Assembly (NCBI RefSeq): GCF_004167675.1
Contig: NZ_SEZQ01000003.1
Length of the DNA: 64,000 nt
Direction: 5' to 3' (one strand)
DNA from: Aliivibrio finisterrensis_A
GTDB taxonomy: Bacteria; Pseudomonadota; Gammaproteobacteria; Enterobacterales; Vibrionaceae
The notes beneath the pieces were generated by a model that was not told the DNA's origin, made no database searches, and worked only from the letters and a program-made list of their open reading frames with translations. Each line of letters opens with the position of its first letter. Position 1 is the stretch's first letter. Of the stretch, positions 7,995 through 16,919 are shown piece after piece. The translations under genes were made by a program, and so were the position numbers.

Positions 7995-8017
7995 GGCGCT
8001 CGCCGAGCGCCTTTTTT
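7995..8017 (+). terminator. Terminator-like hairpin between rpoB and rpoC
   Basis: GGCGCTC (7995-8001) pairs with GAGCGCC (8005-8011) around a three-base loop, followed by six T. It sits inside an essential operon, so it must be leaky, be suppressed by coupling or antitermination, or serve mainly as an mRNA 3'-end stabiliser. Confidence 0.6.
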
Positions 8018-8036
8018 CTCCTTACAGGAGCCGAAT

Positions 8037-11000
8037 GTGAAAGACTTATTAAAGTTTCTGAAAGCACAACATAAGACTGAAGAATTTGATGCAATCAAAA
8101 TCGGTCTTGCTTCACCTGACCAAATTCGTTCATGGTCTTTTGGTGAAGTTAAAAAGCCAGAAACAATCAACTATCGTACCTTTAAGCCAGAACGTGACGG
8201 TCTTTTCTGTGCACGTATCTTTGGCCCAGTTAAAGACTACGAATGCTTATGTGGTAAATATAAACGCCTTAAGCACCGTGGTGTTATCTGTGAAAAATGT
8301 GGCGTAGAAGTAACGCAAACTAAAGTTCGTCGTGACCGTATGGGCCACATCGAATTAGCGTCTCCAGTTGCGCACATCTGGTTCCTGAAGTCACTGCCGT
8401 CTCGTATTGGTTTGTTAATGGACATTCCGCTACGTGATATTGAGCGTGTACTTTACTTTGAATCATATGTGGTTACTGAGCCAGGTATGACAGATCTAGA
8501 GCGCAGCCAACTTCTTTCAGAAGAAGAGTACCTTGATAAGCTAGAAGAATTCGGTGACGAATTCATCGCTAAGATGGGTGCTGAAGCAATTAAAGATTTA
8601 CTTGCTTCTATGGATATGCACGCTGAGATTGAAAATATGCGTGAAGAGTTAGAAACTACTAACTCTGAAACAAAACGTAAAAAATTGACTAAGCGTCTGA
8701 AACTAGTAGAAGCATTTGTTCAATCTGGTAACAACCCAGAATGGATGATCCTTACTGTACTACCAGTTCTTCCGCCAGATCTTCGTCCTCTAGTTCCACT
8801 AGATGGCGGTCGTTTTGCTACGTCTGATCTAAATGACTTATACCGTCGTGTGATTAACCGTAACAACCGTTTGAAGCGTCTTTTAGACCTAGCTGCACCA
8901 GACATCATCGTACGTAATGAAAAACGTATGCTGCAAGAGTCTGTTGATGCGCTGCTTGATAACGGTCGTCGTGGTCGTGCGATCACAGGTTCTAATAAGC
9001 GTCCTCTGAAATCTCTTGCTGATATGATCAAGGGTAAACAAGGTCGTTTCCGTCAGAACTTGCTTGGTAAACGTGTAGACTACTCTGGTCGTTCTGTAAT
9101 TACAGTAGGTCCAACACTTCGTCTACATCAGTGTGGTCTTCCTAAGAAGATGGCACTTGAACTATTTAAACCATTTATCTACAGCAAATTAGAAGGCCGT
9201 GGTCTTGCTACGACAATCAAAGCTGCTAAGAAAATGGTAGAGCGTGAAGAAGCGATCGTTTGGGATATCCTAGATGACGTAATTCGTGAACACCCAGTAT
9301 TGCTTAACCGTGCACCAACACTTCACCGTCTTGGTATTCAAGCGTTTGAACCAGTACTAATCGAAGGTAAAGCGATTCAGCTTCACCCACTTGTGTGTGC
9401 GGCATATAACGCCGACTTCGATGGTGACCAGATGGCGGTACACGTACCTCTAACTCTGGAAGCTCAATTAGAAGCACGTACCCTAATGATGTCGACAAAC
9501 AACATTCTGTCGCCAGCATCAGGTGACCCAATCATCGTACCTTCTCAGGACGTTGTATTAGGTCTGTACTACATGACACGTGAAAAAATTAACGCGAAAG
9601 GCGAAGGCATGTACCTTGAAGGTTTTGCTGAAGCTGAAAAAGCATACCGTACAGGTGTTGCTGAGCTACATGCTCGCGTTAAAGTTCGTATCACTGAAGT
9701 TATTCGTGATGAGAACGGTATTGAGACTCGTGAAACTAAACTTGTTGATACGACTGTTGGTCGTGCAATGCTATGGCAGATCGTTCCAGAAGGTCTTCCT
9801 TACAGCATCATTAACCAGAAGTTAGGTAAGAAGCAAATCTCTAACCTACTAAACGAAGCGTACCGTACTCTTGGCCTTAAAGACACAGTAGTGTTTGCTG
9901 ACCAAATCATGTACACAGGTTTCGCATACGCAGCATTATCAGGTGCGTCTGTTGGTATCGATGACATGGTTATCCCTGATGCTAAGTACACGAAAGTTGC
10001 TGATGCAGAAGAAGAAGTTAAGCAAATTCAAGAGCAGTACCAATCTGGTCTTGTAACTGCGGGCGAACGTTACAACAAAGTTATCGATATCTGGGCAGCA
10101 ACAAACGAACAAGTTGCTAAAGAGATGATGGATAACCTGTCTTCAGAAACAGTGCTTAACCGCGATGGTGAAGAAGAGCAACAAGAATCGTTTAACAGCG
10201 TTTACATGATGGCCGACTCCGGTGCTCGTGGTTCTGCAGCTCAGATTCGTCAGCTAGCAGGTATGCGTGGTCTGATGGCTAAACCAGATGGTTCAATCAT
10301 CGAAACACCGATCACGGCGAACTTCCGTGAAGGTCTAAACGTAAACCAATACTTCATCTCAACGCACGGTGCGCGTAAAGGTCTTGCCGATACAGCACTT
10401 AAAACAGCGAACTCAGGTTACCTGACTCGTCGTTTAGTAGACGTTGCACAAGATGTGGTTGTTCACTTAGATGACTGTGGTACATACGAAGGTGTGACCA
10501 TGACTCCTCTAATTGAAGGTGGTGACGTTAAAGAGCCTCTACACGAACGTGTTCTAGGTCGTGTAGTTGCTGAAGATGTATTGAAACCTGGTACTGATGA
10601 AGTTCTTCTACCTCGTAACACACTTCTTGATGAGAAGCAGTGTCAAGTTGTTGAAGAAAACTCAGTTGACCAAATTAAAGTACGTTCAGTAGTAAGCTGT
10701 GAAGCAGATTTCGGTTGTTGTGCTAACTGTTACGGTCGTGACTTGGCTCGTGGCCATATGGTAAACCAAGGTGAGTCAGTTGGTGTTATCGCTGCTCAAT
10801 CAATCGGTGAACCTGGTACACAGCTAACGATGCGTACGTTCCACATCGGTGGTGCGGCATCTACGGCAGCAGCAGACAACAGCATTCAAGTTAAAACGAC
10901 TGGTTCGATCAAACTTCATAATGCTAAGCACGTAACAAATGGCGAAGGTAACTTAGTTATTACTTCTCGTGCTTCTGAACTGACGGTTATTGATGAGCAT

Positions 11001-12242
11001 GGCCGTACAAAAGAGAGCTATAAGCTGTCTTACGGTACCGTTCTTTCTAAGAAAGATGGTGATGCAGTTAACCAAGGCGATAAGATCGCTGCTTGGGACC
11101 CGCATACAATGCCAATCATCACAGAAGTACAAGGTCAAGTTCAATTCGTGGACATGATTGATGGTGTGACAATTACAACTCAAACTGATGAGTTAACAGG
11201 TCTATCTTCAATTGTTATCCTTGATGCGGCTGAACGAGCTTCTGCTGGTAAAGACATGCGTCCAACAGTGAAACTTGTTGATGCGAATGGTCGTGACATC
11301 ATGATCCCTGGCACTGAAATGCCAGCACAATACTTCCTACCTGGTAAGGCGATTGTTAACCTTGCTGATGGTGGTAACGTAGGTATCGGTGAAACACTAG
11401 CTCGTATTCCTCAAGCGTCAAGTGGTACTAAAGATATTACCGGTGGTCTTCCACGCGTTGCGGACTTATTTGAAGCCCGTAAACCTAAAGAGCCAGCAAT
11501 TCTTGCTGAGCACGCAGGTATTGTTGCGTTTGGTAAAGAAACTAAAGGTAAAGTACGTTTATTGATCACTCGTGACGATAATAACGAAGTTTATGAAGAA
11601 ATGATTCATAAACACCGTCAACTTAACATCTTTGATGGTGATAAAGTTGAACGTGGCGATGTTATTTCTGATGGTCCAGAAACTCCGCACGATATCCTAC
11701 GTTTACGTGGTATCCATGCAGTGACTGAATACATCACTAACGAAGTTCAAGAAGTTTACCGCTTACAAGGCGTTAAGATTAACGATAAGCACATTGAAAC
11801 TATCGTTCGTCAAATGCTACGTAAGTGTACGATTACACATTCTGGCGACTCTACTTTCCTTGAAGGTGAGCAACTAGAATTCGCTAACGTAACGATTGCA
11901 AACCGTCTGCTTGAAGCAGAAGGTAAACAACCAGCACGTTTCGAGCGTGATCTACTAGGTATCACTAAAGCGTCTCTTGCTACTGAGTCGTTCATCTCTG
12001 CTGCATCGTTCCAAGAAACGACGCGCGTACTTACTGAAGCAGCTGTTTCTGGTAAGCGTGATGAGCTACGTGGTCTGAAAGAAAACGTAATCGTTGGTCG
12101 TCTAATTCCAGCGGGTACAGGTTTCGCATACCACCAAGAACGTCAAAAGCAAAAAGCTGTGGAGCAAGAAGGCCCATCAGCTGAGCAAGCGACTGACAAC
12201 TTAGCGGCACTATTAAATGCAGGTTTCTCTTCTGAAGAGTAA
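8037..12242 (+). CDS. rpoC: DNA-directed RNA polymerase subunit beta prime
   Basis: Beta prime holds the catalytic magnesium and the DNA-binding clamp. The product has 1401 residues and opens MKDLLKFLKAQHKTEEFDAI. The first zinc site is CLCGKYKRLKHRGVICEKCG near 70-89; the catalytic loop NADFDGDQM is near 458-466; the second zinc cluster with CCANCYGRDLARGH lies near 897-910, followed by GVIAAQSIGEPGTQLTMRT. The start is GTG 8037, as in E. coli, with AGGAG 7 bases upstream; an overlapping ATG at 8035 is out of frame. It lies 71 bases after rpoB, with a strong terminator downstream. Confidence 0.98.
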   Translation: MKDLLKFLKAQHKTEEFDAIKIGLASPDQIRSWSFGEVKKPETINYRTFKPERDGLFCARIFGPVKDYECLCGKYKRLKHRGVICEKCGVEVTQTKVRRDRMGHIELASPVAHIWFLKSLPSRIGLLMDIPLRDIERVLYFESYVVTEPGMTDLERSQLLSEEEYLDKLEEFGDEFIAKMGAEAIKDLLASMDMHAEIENMREELETTNSETKRKKLTKRLKLVEAFVQSGNNPEWMILTVLPVLPPDLRPLVPLDGGRFATSDLNDLYRRVINRNNRLKRLLDLAAPDIIVRNEKRMLQESVDALLDNGRRGRAITGSNKRPLKSLADMIKGKQGRFRQNLLGKRVDYSGRSVITVGPTLRLHQCGLPKKMALELFKPFIYSKLEGRGLATTIKAAKKMVEREEAIVWDILDDVIREHPVLLNRAPTLHRLGIQAFEPVLIEGKAIQLHPLVCAAYNADFDGDQMAVHVPLTLEAQLEARTLMMSTNNILSPASGDPIIVPSQDVVLGLYYMTREKINAKGEGMYLEGFAEAEKAYRTGVAELHARVKVRITEVIRDENGIETRETKLVDTTVGRAMLWQIVPEGLPYSIINQKLGKKQISNLLNEAYRTLGLKDTVVFADQIMYTGFAYAALSGASVGIDDMVIPDAKYTKVADAEEEVKQIQEQYQSGLVTAGERYNKVIDIWAATNEQVAKEMMDNLSSETVLNRDGEEEQQESFNSVYMMADSGARGSAAQIRQLAGMRGLMAKPDGSIIETPITANFREGLNVNQYFISTHGARKGLADTALKTANSGYLTRRLVDVAQDVVVHLDDCGTYEGVTMTPLIEGGDVKEPLHERVLGRVVAEDVLKPGTDEVLLPRNTLLDEKQCQVVEENSVDQIKVRSVVSCEADFGCCANCYGRDLARGHMVNQGESVGVIAAQSIGEPGTQLTMRTFHIGGAASTAAADNSIQVKTTGSIKLHNAKHVTNGEGNLVITSRASELTVIDEHGRTKESYKLSYGTVLSKKDGDAVNQGDKIAAWDPHTMPIITEVQGQVQFVDMIDGVTITTQTDELTGLSSIVILDAAERASAGKDMRPTVKLVDANGRDIMIPGTEMPAQYFLPGKAIVNLADGGNVGIGETLARIPQASSGTKDITGGLPRVADLFEARKPKEPAILAEHAGIVAFGKETKGKVRLLITRDDNNEVYEEMIHKHRQLNIFDGDKVERGDVISDGPETPHDILRLRGIHAVTEYITNEVQEVYRLQGVKINDKHIETIVRQMLRKCTITHSGDSTFLEGEQLEFANVTIANRLLEAEGKQPARFERDLLGITKASLATESFISAASFQETTRVLTEAAVSGKRDELRGLKENVIVGRLIPAGTGFAYHQERQKQKAVEQEGPSAEQATDNLAALLNAGFSSEE

Positions 12243-12262
12243 TTGATTTAATAGACGCAAAT

Positions 12263-12294
12263 AAAAAACCCTGCAGAGATGCAGGGTTTTTTTT
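12263..12294 (+). terminator. Terminator of the rpoBC operon
   Basis: AAACCCTGCA pairs with TGCAGGGTTT around GAGA (12276-12279), with an A-run before and an eight-T run after. It is a strong Rho-independent terminator 20 bases after rpoC; the flanking A and T runs would also allow action against rsd transcripts. Confidence 0.92.
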
Positions 12295-12397
12295 GGTTCA
12301 TTACAATTTCCCGGGGAAAATTGCTTTTATCTTCATAAAGACTTAGTCCATATTTCTGTAACTACAGACTGTCCTTTAATTAGCTTATTTTTGTCAT

Positions 12398-12880
12398 TTA
12401 TGCGCCAGGTGGGTGACTTAAGCTGCTCGAAATCAGCTCGATTAATCCATCCTCTAGCTCAAACCTCATTTCAATAATCTCACCTATTTTTGAGAAATCT
12501 TTATCAAAATCAGTCAATAAAAGCGCTTCGTCTTCTTTTGAGTATTTATCTGTAAAATTTAGGATCGGATCGGTGGTTTTAGTGATATTAGCGTAAATTT
12601 GACTCATATCTTCCGTTGGAGAAAAACCTGTTGCATCCCATTTCGCCATTACCATGTTGTAAATTTTAAAATGACCTTCTGAAATATAATCAATCAAATG
12701 CTGAGTAAAAGATTGAATTGACGAGAAAGTAGGGAGGGATGGAGTCGATGAATCGAAAGGGGGTAAGCCTGCTAATTTACAGAACTCGACCAATAGATCT
12801 TGTCGAGTCGAAAGCCAGTGATCAATAACATCGTTATTACCACCCCACTGTTCTTGGAATTTATTTAGTTTAGTAAGCAT
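12398..12880 (-). CDS. rsd: Sigma-70 regulator Rsd
   Basis: Rsd binds region 4 of RpoD and sequesters the housekeeping sigma factor in stationary phase. The 160-residue product matches the Rsd/AlgQ family in length and in its all-helical blocks: N-terminal VIDHWLSTRQDLLVEFCKLAG near 18-38, HLIDYISEGHFKIYNMV near 61-77, and the C-terminal IGEIIEMRFELEDGLIELI near 131-149. AAGGA lies 7-11 bases before the ATG. It is encoded opposite rpoC and diverges from nudC, the order also seen in E. coli. It appears to be a single-gene unit. Confidence 0.92.
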   Translation of the reverse strand: MLTKLNKFQEQWGGNNDVIDHWLSTRQDLLVEFCKLAGLPPFDSSTPSLPTFSSIQSFTQHLIDYISEGHFKIYNMVMAKWDATGFSPTEDMSQIYANITKTTDPILNFTDKYSKEDEALLLTDFDKDFSKIGEIIEMRFELEDGLIELISSSLSHPPGA

Positions 12881-12994
12881 AACGATATCCTTGTAGTTGC
12901 AAGCAATAAACCAAAGTTCTTATATATACTCTCATTACTATATTCATTAAGATTGCCAGTAAATATTAAAGGCTGCAAGAGGGTTGTGATAAAG

Positions 12995-13789
12995 ATGTTA
13001 AACCAACATACAAAAGTCTACTGGTGTGTCGTCAATGATTCTACTATTTGGCTAGAAACTGATGGTCTCCCTTACGGCAGTGCAAGTGATTTAAAATTGC
13101 CTTTTGAGCAAGCCGTATGTATAGGAAAACACAATAGTTATCCTGTTATGTGGTTAAATGATGAGTCAGTTGAGCAAACACTTTCTTATACGAATTTAAG
13201 AGACTTATTAGAATACAAAGAAACTGAGTTTTTATTATTCAGTAAAGCGATTCAATATGGATTTATGGCTCGAGAATTCCGTTTTTGCCCTCAATGTGGT
13301 GGCCGTACTCAACTGAACCTTAATCAAATCGCTATGCAGTGCAATGAATGTCGCAAGTTACATTACCCTAGAATTTTTCCATCTATTATTGTAGCGGTTC
13401 GTAGAGAAAATTCGATTTTACTTGCTCAACATCAAAGGCATAAAGGTGGCTTATTTACTGTTTTAGCTGGTTTTGTTGAGGTCGGTGAAACACTTGAAAT
13501 GGCGGTAGAGCGTGAAGTATTTGAAGAAACAGGCATTAAGATTACCAACGTCCGATATTTTGGTAGTCAGCCTTGGGCTTTTCCTTCAAGCCTTATGGTT
13601 GGGTACTTGGCAGATTATGAGTCAGGTGAAATCAAAGTCGATAGAAATGAGCTAGTAAAAGCTGGATGGTATTGCCAAGATCAATTGCCAGAGCTTGCTC
13701 CTAAAGGCACGATTGCACGAACGCTCATAGAAGCAACTCTAGATAACATAAATAAAAAAACACCCAATCAAGAGACTGGGCGTAAGTAA
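12995..13789 (+). CDS. nudC: NADH pyrophosphatase / NAD-capped RNA decapping Nudix hydrolase
   Basis: NudC hydrolyses NAD(H) to NMN(H) and AMP and removes the 5' NAD cap from RNA. The 264-residue product has the zinc ribbon with four cysteines at about residues 98, 101, 116 and 119. It also has the complete Nudix box from GFVEVGETLE to REVFEETGI near 158-180, and SQPWAFPSSLM, the motif that separates NudC from other Nudix enzymes. ATG 12995 was chosen over in-frame starts upstream because it gives the family N-terminus; AGAGG is 12 bases away, so an in-frame GTG at 12986 cannot be excluded. It diverges from rsd and precedes hemE, as in enterobacteria. Confidence 0.93.
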   Translation: MLNQHTKVYWCVVNDSTIWLETDGLPYGSASDLKLPFEQAVCIGKHNSYPVMWLNDESVEQTLSYTNLRDLLEYKETEFLLFSKAIQYGFMAREFRFCPQCGGRTQLNLNQIAMQCNECRKLHYPRIFPSIIVAVRRENSILLAQHQRHKGGLFTVLAGFVEVGETLEMAVEREVFEETGIKITNVRYFGSQPWAFPSSLMVGYLADYESGEIKVDRNELVKAGWYCQDQLPELAPKGTIARTLIEATLDNINKKTPNQETGRK

Positions 13790-13991
13790 GGTGTTGTTAT
13801 ACATTTAATTAAATACAATTGTTAATTGAATGTTGTTATTTTTACTAGCAAAGCAATTTCTATCATGAGGTTAACTATTGCGCAATTGGCATCATAAATA
13901 AGATTAATTAAATATGATCTCGATAGCAAAGGTAGGCTTTTGTTCGCGCCATTGAGTGATACAATAGCAGGAGCTAATATAAGGAAAGATC

Positions 13992-15059
13992 ATGACAGAA
14001 TTAAAAAATGACCGCTATTTACGTGCGTTATTAAAACAACCAGTAGATTACACACCAGTTTGGATGATGCGCCAAGCAGGTCGATACCTTCCAGAGTACA
14101 AGGCGACACGAGCAGAAGCGGGTGATTTCATGTCTCTGTGTAAAAATGCAGAGCTTGCTTCTGAAGTGACGCTACAGCCTCTACGTCGTTTTCCTCTAGA
14201 TGCTGCGATTCTATTTTCAGATATTCTGACTATTCCTGATGCGATGGGGTTAGGACTGTACTTTGAAACAGGCGAAGGTCCTAAGTTTGAGCGTCCAATT
14301 ACTTGTAAAGCTGACGTAACTAAAATTGGCCTTCCAGATCCTGAGGGTGAGCTGCAATATGTAATGAATGCAGTACGTCAGATCCGTAAAGATCTAAAAG
14401 GTGAAGTACCATTAATTGGTTTTTCTGGTAGCCCTTGGACACTAGCGACATACATGGTTGAAGGTGGAAGCTCAAAAGCATTCACTAAGATCAAAAAAAT
14501 GATGTATGCAGAGCCAGCAACATTACACCTATTGCTAGATAAATTAGCTGATACAGTTATTGAATACCTAAACGCGCAAATTAAAGCGGGTGCACAATCA
14601 GTGATGGTATTTGATACATGGGGTGGTGTATTAACTCCTCGTGATTACAACGAATTCTCTTTGCAGTACATGCATAAGATCGTTGATGGCTTAATTCGTG
14701 AAAATGAAGGTCGTCGTGTACCAGTAACTCTATTCACCAAGAATGGTGGTATGTGGTTAGAGTCAATTGCAGCAACAGGCTGTGATGCTGTAGGCCTTGA
14801 TTGGACAATCAATATTGCAGATGCAAAAGCTCGCATTGGTGATAAAGTCGCTCTACAAGGTAATATGGACCCATCAATCCTTTACGCACAACCTGAACGT
14901 ATTCGCCAAGAAGTGGGTACTATTCTAGAAGGGTTTGGTAATGAAGGTACAGGTCACGTATTTAACTTGGGTCACGGTATCCATTTAGACGTTCCGCCAG
15001 AAAATGCAGGTGTATTTGTTGACGCGGTTCATGACCTATCTAAGCCGTATCATAAATAA
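13992..15059 (+). CDS. hemE: Uroporphyrinogen decarboxylase
   Basis: HemE removes four acetate carboxyl groups from uroporphyrinogen III to give coproporphyrinogen III in heme synthesis. The 355-residue product has the N-terminal signature PVWMMRQAGRYLPEYKATR near 21-39, the catalytic-pocket region AAILFSDILTIPDAMGLGL near 76-94, GFSGSPWTLATYMVEGGSS near 144-162, and the C-terminal FNLGHGIHLDVPPEN near 324-338. AAGGAAA lies 6-12 bases before the ATG. It is monocistronic here, with a terminator 25 bases downstream, and continues the nudC-hemE synteny. Confidence 0.97.
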   Translation: MTELKNDRYLRALLKQPVDYTPVWMMRQAGRYLPEYKATRAEAGDFMSLCKNAELASEVTLQPLRRFPLDAAILFSDILTIPDAMGLGLYFETGEGPKFERPITCKADVTKIGLPDPEGELQYVMNAVRQIRKDLKGEVPLIGFSGSPWTLATYMVEGGSSKAFTKIKKMMYAEPATLHLLLDKLADTVIEYLNAQIKAGAQSVMVFDTWGGVLTPRDYNEFSLQYMHKIVDGLIRENEGRRVPVTLFTKNGGMWLESIAATGCDAVGLDWTINIADAKARIGDKVALQGNMDPSILYAQPERIRQEVGTILEGFGNEGTGHVFNLGHGIHLDVPPENAGVFVDAVHDLSKPYHK

Positions 15060-15084
15060 AATCTTAGTTTAAGATTCTAGATAG

Positions 15085-15113
15085 AAAGGAGACTCATTGT
15101 AGTCTCCTTTTTT
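15085..15113 (+). terminator. Terminator after hemE
   Basis: A perfect ten-base stem AAAGGAGACT (15085-15094) / AGTCTCCTTT (15101-15110) with a six-base loop ends in a run of T. Confidence 0.9.
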
Positions 15114-15134
15114 ATTGGAACAGATCTATACTTA

Positions 15135-15294
15135 TACCAATCTACATAAGTATTTGATCATTCTTGCTTGTTAAAATCAATTATATCTGCGTTATAAATT
15201 TTGTAATTAGAGCCACTAGTTACTGCAATTTATACCTTGCTCTAATCGATTTTTCCTACGCAATTATCTGAACAACTACTTATCCAGAATGGTA
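15135..15294 (+). repeat. MITE-like repeat, copy 1 (160 bp)
   Basis: The two ends are 26-bp imperfect inverted repeats (21 of 26 matching when the flanking A/T is counted): TACCAATCTACATAAGTA on the left and the reverse complement of TACTTATCCAGAATGGTA on the right. Direct TTA triplets at 15132-15134 and 15295-15297 look like a 3-bp target duplication. No coding sequence fits inside, so it would need a transposase from elsewhere. It fills the hemE-TerB spacer. A shorter relative lies at 19221-19289. Confidence 0.65.
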
Positions 15295-15335
15295 TTAAAT
15301 AGTCATATTATTAATTATCGGTATTGAGAGTTTTT

Positions 15336-15788
15336 ATGTTTAAGAAATTGAGTACGCTATTAAAAAAAGTCATGCATGAAGCGAGTGACGGTAGTGCAGG
15401 TGAAGTCGCTTCGATGCATTTAGCAATGGCTTCTTTATTATGTGAAGTATCAGGTGCCGATCACCAGAGTGATGAAAGAGAAGATAACGCAAAATTACAG
15501 CTATTAAGTAAATTATTTGATATTAACGACGAACAAGCAAAGACTTTATTGCGTGAAGCTACGGCTAAAAGTAAGGCCTCAACGTCTTTATATGAGTTTA
15601 CAACTAAGTTGAGAGCATTGATGCCAAATGAGCGTTACGATCTAATCGAAGCCATGTGGACGGTAGCGTATGCCGATGGTGTGATTGAACCAATGGAAGA
15701 GGCGGTGATTCGTCAGGTATCCGATTTGATTTATCTTGATCATCTTGAGTTTATTCGAGCAAAGCTTGCCGCAGCACCACAAGCATAA
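15336..15788 (+). CDS. TerB-like (tellurite-resistance TerB family) protein
   Basis: The 150-residue, all-helical product resembles the TerB/DUF533-like family. It has two similar halves, each with an acidic loop: EVSGADHQSDEREDNAKLQL near 38-57 and TVAYADGVIEPMEEAVIRQV near 109-128. The AxxADGxxxxxE pattern in the second half is the family hallmark and may bind metal. No other ter genes are nearby, so tellurite resistance should not be assumed. ATG 15336 has GAGAG six bases upstream and is preferred over an in-frame TTG at 15324. A MITE-like repeat occupies its upstream region and may have altered its promoter. Confidence 0.8.
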   Translation: MFKKLSTLLKKVMHEASDGSAGEVASMHLAMASLLCEVSGADHQSDEREDNAKLQLLSKLFDINDEQAKTLLREATAKSKASTSLYEFTTKLRALMPNERYDLIEAMWTVAYADGVIEPMEEAVIRQVSDLIYLDHLEFIRAKLAAAPQA

Positions 15789-15795
15789 CGCAGTG

Positions 15796-15825
15796 AAGCC
15801 TGTTATATCACAGGCTTTTATTTTT
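15796..15825 (+). terminator. Terminator between the TerB-like gene and a convergent pseudogene
   Basis: AAGCCTGT (15796-15803) pairs with ACAGGCTT (15810-15817) around a six-base loop, followed by a T-rich tail. It serves the TerB-like gene. Confidence 0.8.
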
Positions 15826-16177
15826 AATAACCGTTGTCAAAATCCACAAGATTCTTTAAAGAAAAATGGCGAAAATATTGAATGCAATAACCTAAATCAT
15901 ATTCAGAGATTTGTGGCCCAAAGATCCCCTTAACATTGGTGAGAGTACAATCTTGTCGTAAGTTAGAATGTATAAGAGCGTCAATACCGGCAAAGGTAGA
16001 GTGAATCCACTCAACAGATTTAAATTGATCCAGTAATTCAGAAATGAGTGGTGGGTCGGTAAGGATAATATCGGCTTTTCTAAGATCATGACAAATTTCA
16101 AGATCAGGAAGATCCTATAGCTCAAAAAGTGAGAGGTAGCTCTCTTTTTCTTTTGAAATGATAAGTAATTTGTTTAT
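15824..16177 (-). pseudogene. Remnant of a D-2-hydroxyacid dehydrogenase gene
   Basis: Reading the minus strand in one frame of 118 codons gives the N-terminal third of a D-isomer-specific 2-hydroxyacid dehydrogenase. The blocks ADIILTDPPLISELLDQF, VEWIHSTFAGIDALI and LTNVKGIFGPQISEYDLGY match the GhrA-like subfamily pattern (DPPL, WVQSTFAGVDAL, LTNVxGIFGPxMSEYxxGY). Three lesions are visible. The expected start is ATA at 16177-16175, right after a good AAGGAAGG ribosome site. An in-frame TAG follows about 18 codons later, between FEL and DLPDLE. The frame also ends soon after SEYDLGY, so the NAD-binding domain and catalytic His (about 200 residues) are gone. The family is about 310 residues long. 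Confidence 0.8.
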
Positions 16178-16248
16178 AACCTTCCTTTTGTCATTCGTGG
16201 TTATCAAGTACACTTAAAGCGTCATTTTTTTATAGTGTAGAATCGTAT

Positions 16249-16842
16249 ATGTTACGCAATCCTATCCAAGTTCGTTTAGAAAAGTTTGAACCATGGCAAC
16301 AAATTACTTTTATGGCTTCTTTATGTGAGCGTATGTACCCAAATTACGTACATTACTGTGAAGCAACCGGCTTTGCTGAGCCTCAAACCTATCGCGTTAT
16401 ACTAGATAGTATTTGGGAATTATTGACCGTTAAAAATGCCAAGATTAATTTTGAACGTCAATTAGAAAAGCTAGAAGAAATGATCCCTGAGTTAGATGAT
16501 GATTCAATTTACCTGACTTACCCAGCAATTGATGCTTGTGTTGCGCTATCGACTTTTTTACACGGGATCTTAGATCGTGATGTATTAGAAGAAGCCATGT
16601 TTAAGATTAGCCAGCTATCAGTACTGACGGTTGCTCAGTTGGTTGAAGCGCAAACTGGCGAAGAAGTGACAGATGAAAATCAAAAAGACATTGATGTGAT
16701 TTGTGAAGAGTGGGATGTCCAGTGGGCAATTTTCCGACCACTTCGTGAAGCAGAAGAGCGTGATATTGATTTAATTAAAGACTTACGCCAAGAACTAAGA
16801 GACGAGAATGTAAGTAATATCGGTCTAGAGCTAGATTACTAA
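16249..16842 (+). CDS. yjaG: YjaG family protein (DUF416)
   Basis: The 197-residue product aligns by eye with E. coli YjaG over its whole length: MLRNPIQVRLEKFEPWQQIT, FMASLCERMYPNYVHYCEATGF without the last two residues, YPAIDACVALSTFLH near 86-100, and EEWDVQWAIFRPLREAEE near 145-162. The family is cytoplasmic, helical and of unknown function. The location hemE-(insertion)-yjaG-(gene)-hupA follows the enterobacterial order, where nfi sits between hemE and yjaG; here a TerB-like gene and a pseudogene occupy that slot. The ATG has no strong Shine-Dalgarno. A terminator follows. Confidence 0.9.
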   Translation: MLRNPIQVRLEKFEPWQQITFMASLCERMYPNYVHYCEATGFAEPQTYRVILDSIWELLTVKNAKINFERQLEKLEEMIPELDDDSIYLTYPAIDACVALSTFLHGILDRDVLEEAMFKISQLSVLTVAQLVEAQTGEEVTDENQKDIDVICEEWDVQWAIFRPLREAEERDIDLIKDLRQELRDENVSNIGLELDY

Positions 16843-16856
16843 CTTTCTGACGTTAC

Positions 16857-16887
16857 AAAAAAACCGATGAATATTCATCGGTTTTTT
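16857..16887 (+). terminator. Bidirectional terminator between yjaG and the CNNM gene
   Basis: ACCGATGA (16863-16870) pairs with TCATCGGT (16875-16882) around ATAT, with A-run before and T-run after, so it works for both converging genes. Confidence 0.9.
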
Positions 16888-16919
16888 AATTTAAAGGGGC
16901 TTGCTAACACCTTTAACTA

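Noticed and set aside
8720..9031. Open frame antisense to rpoC (103 codons)
   Set aside because: Shadow of strongly biased rpoC codons; Arg/Ser-rich, no start signals.
13760..13800. Terminator-like CCCA/TGGG stem at the end of nudC
   Set aside because: The stem is only four bases and has no T-run.
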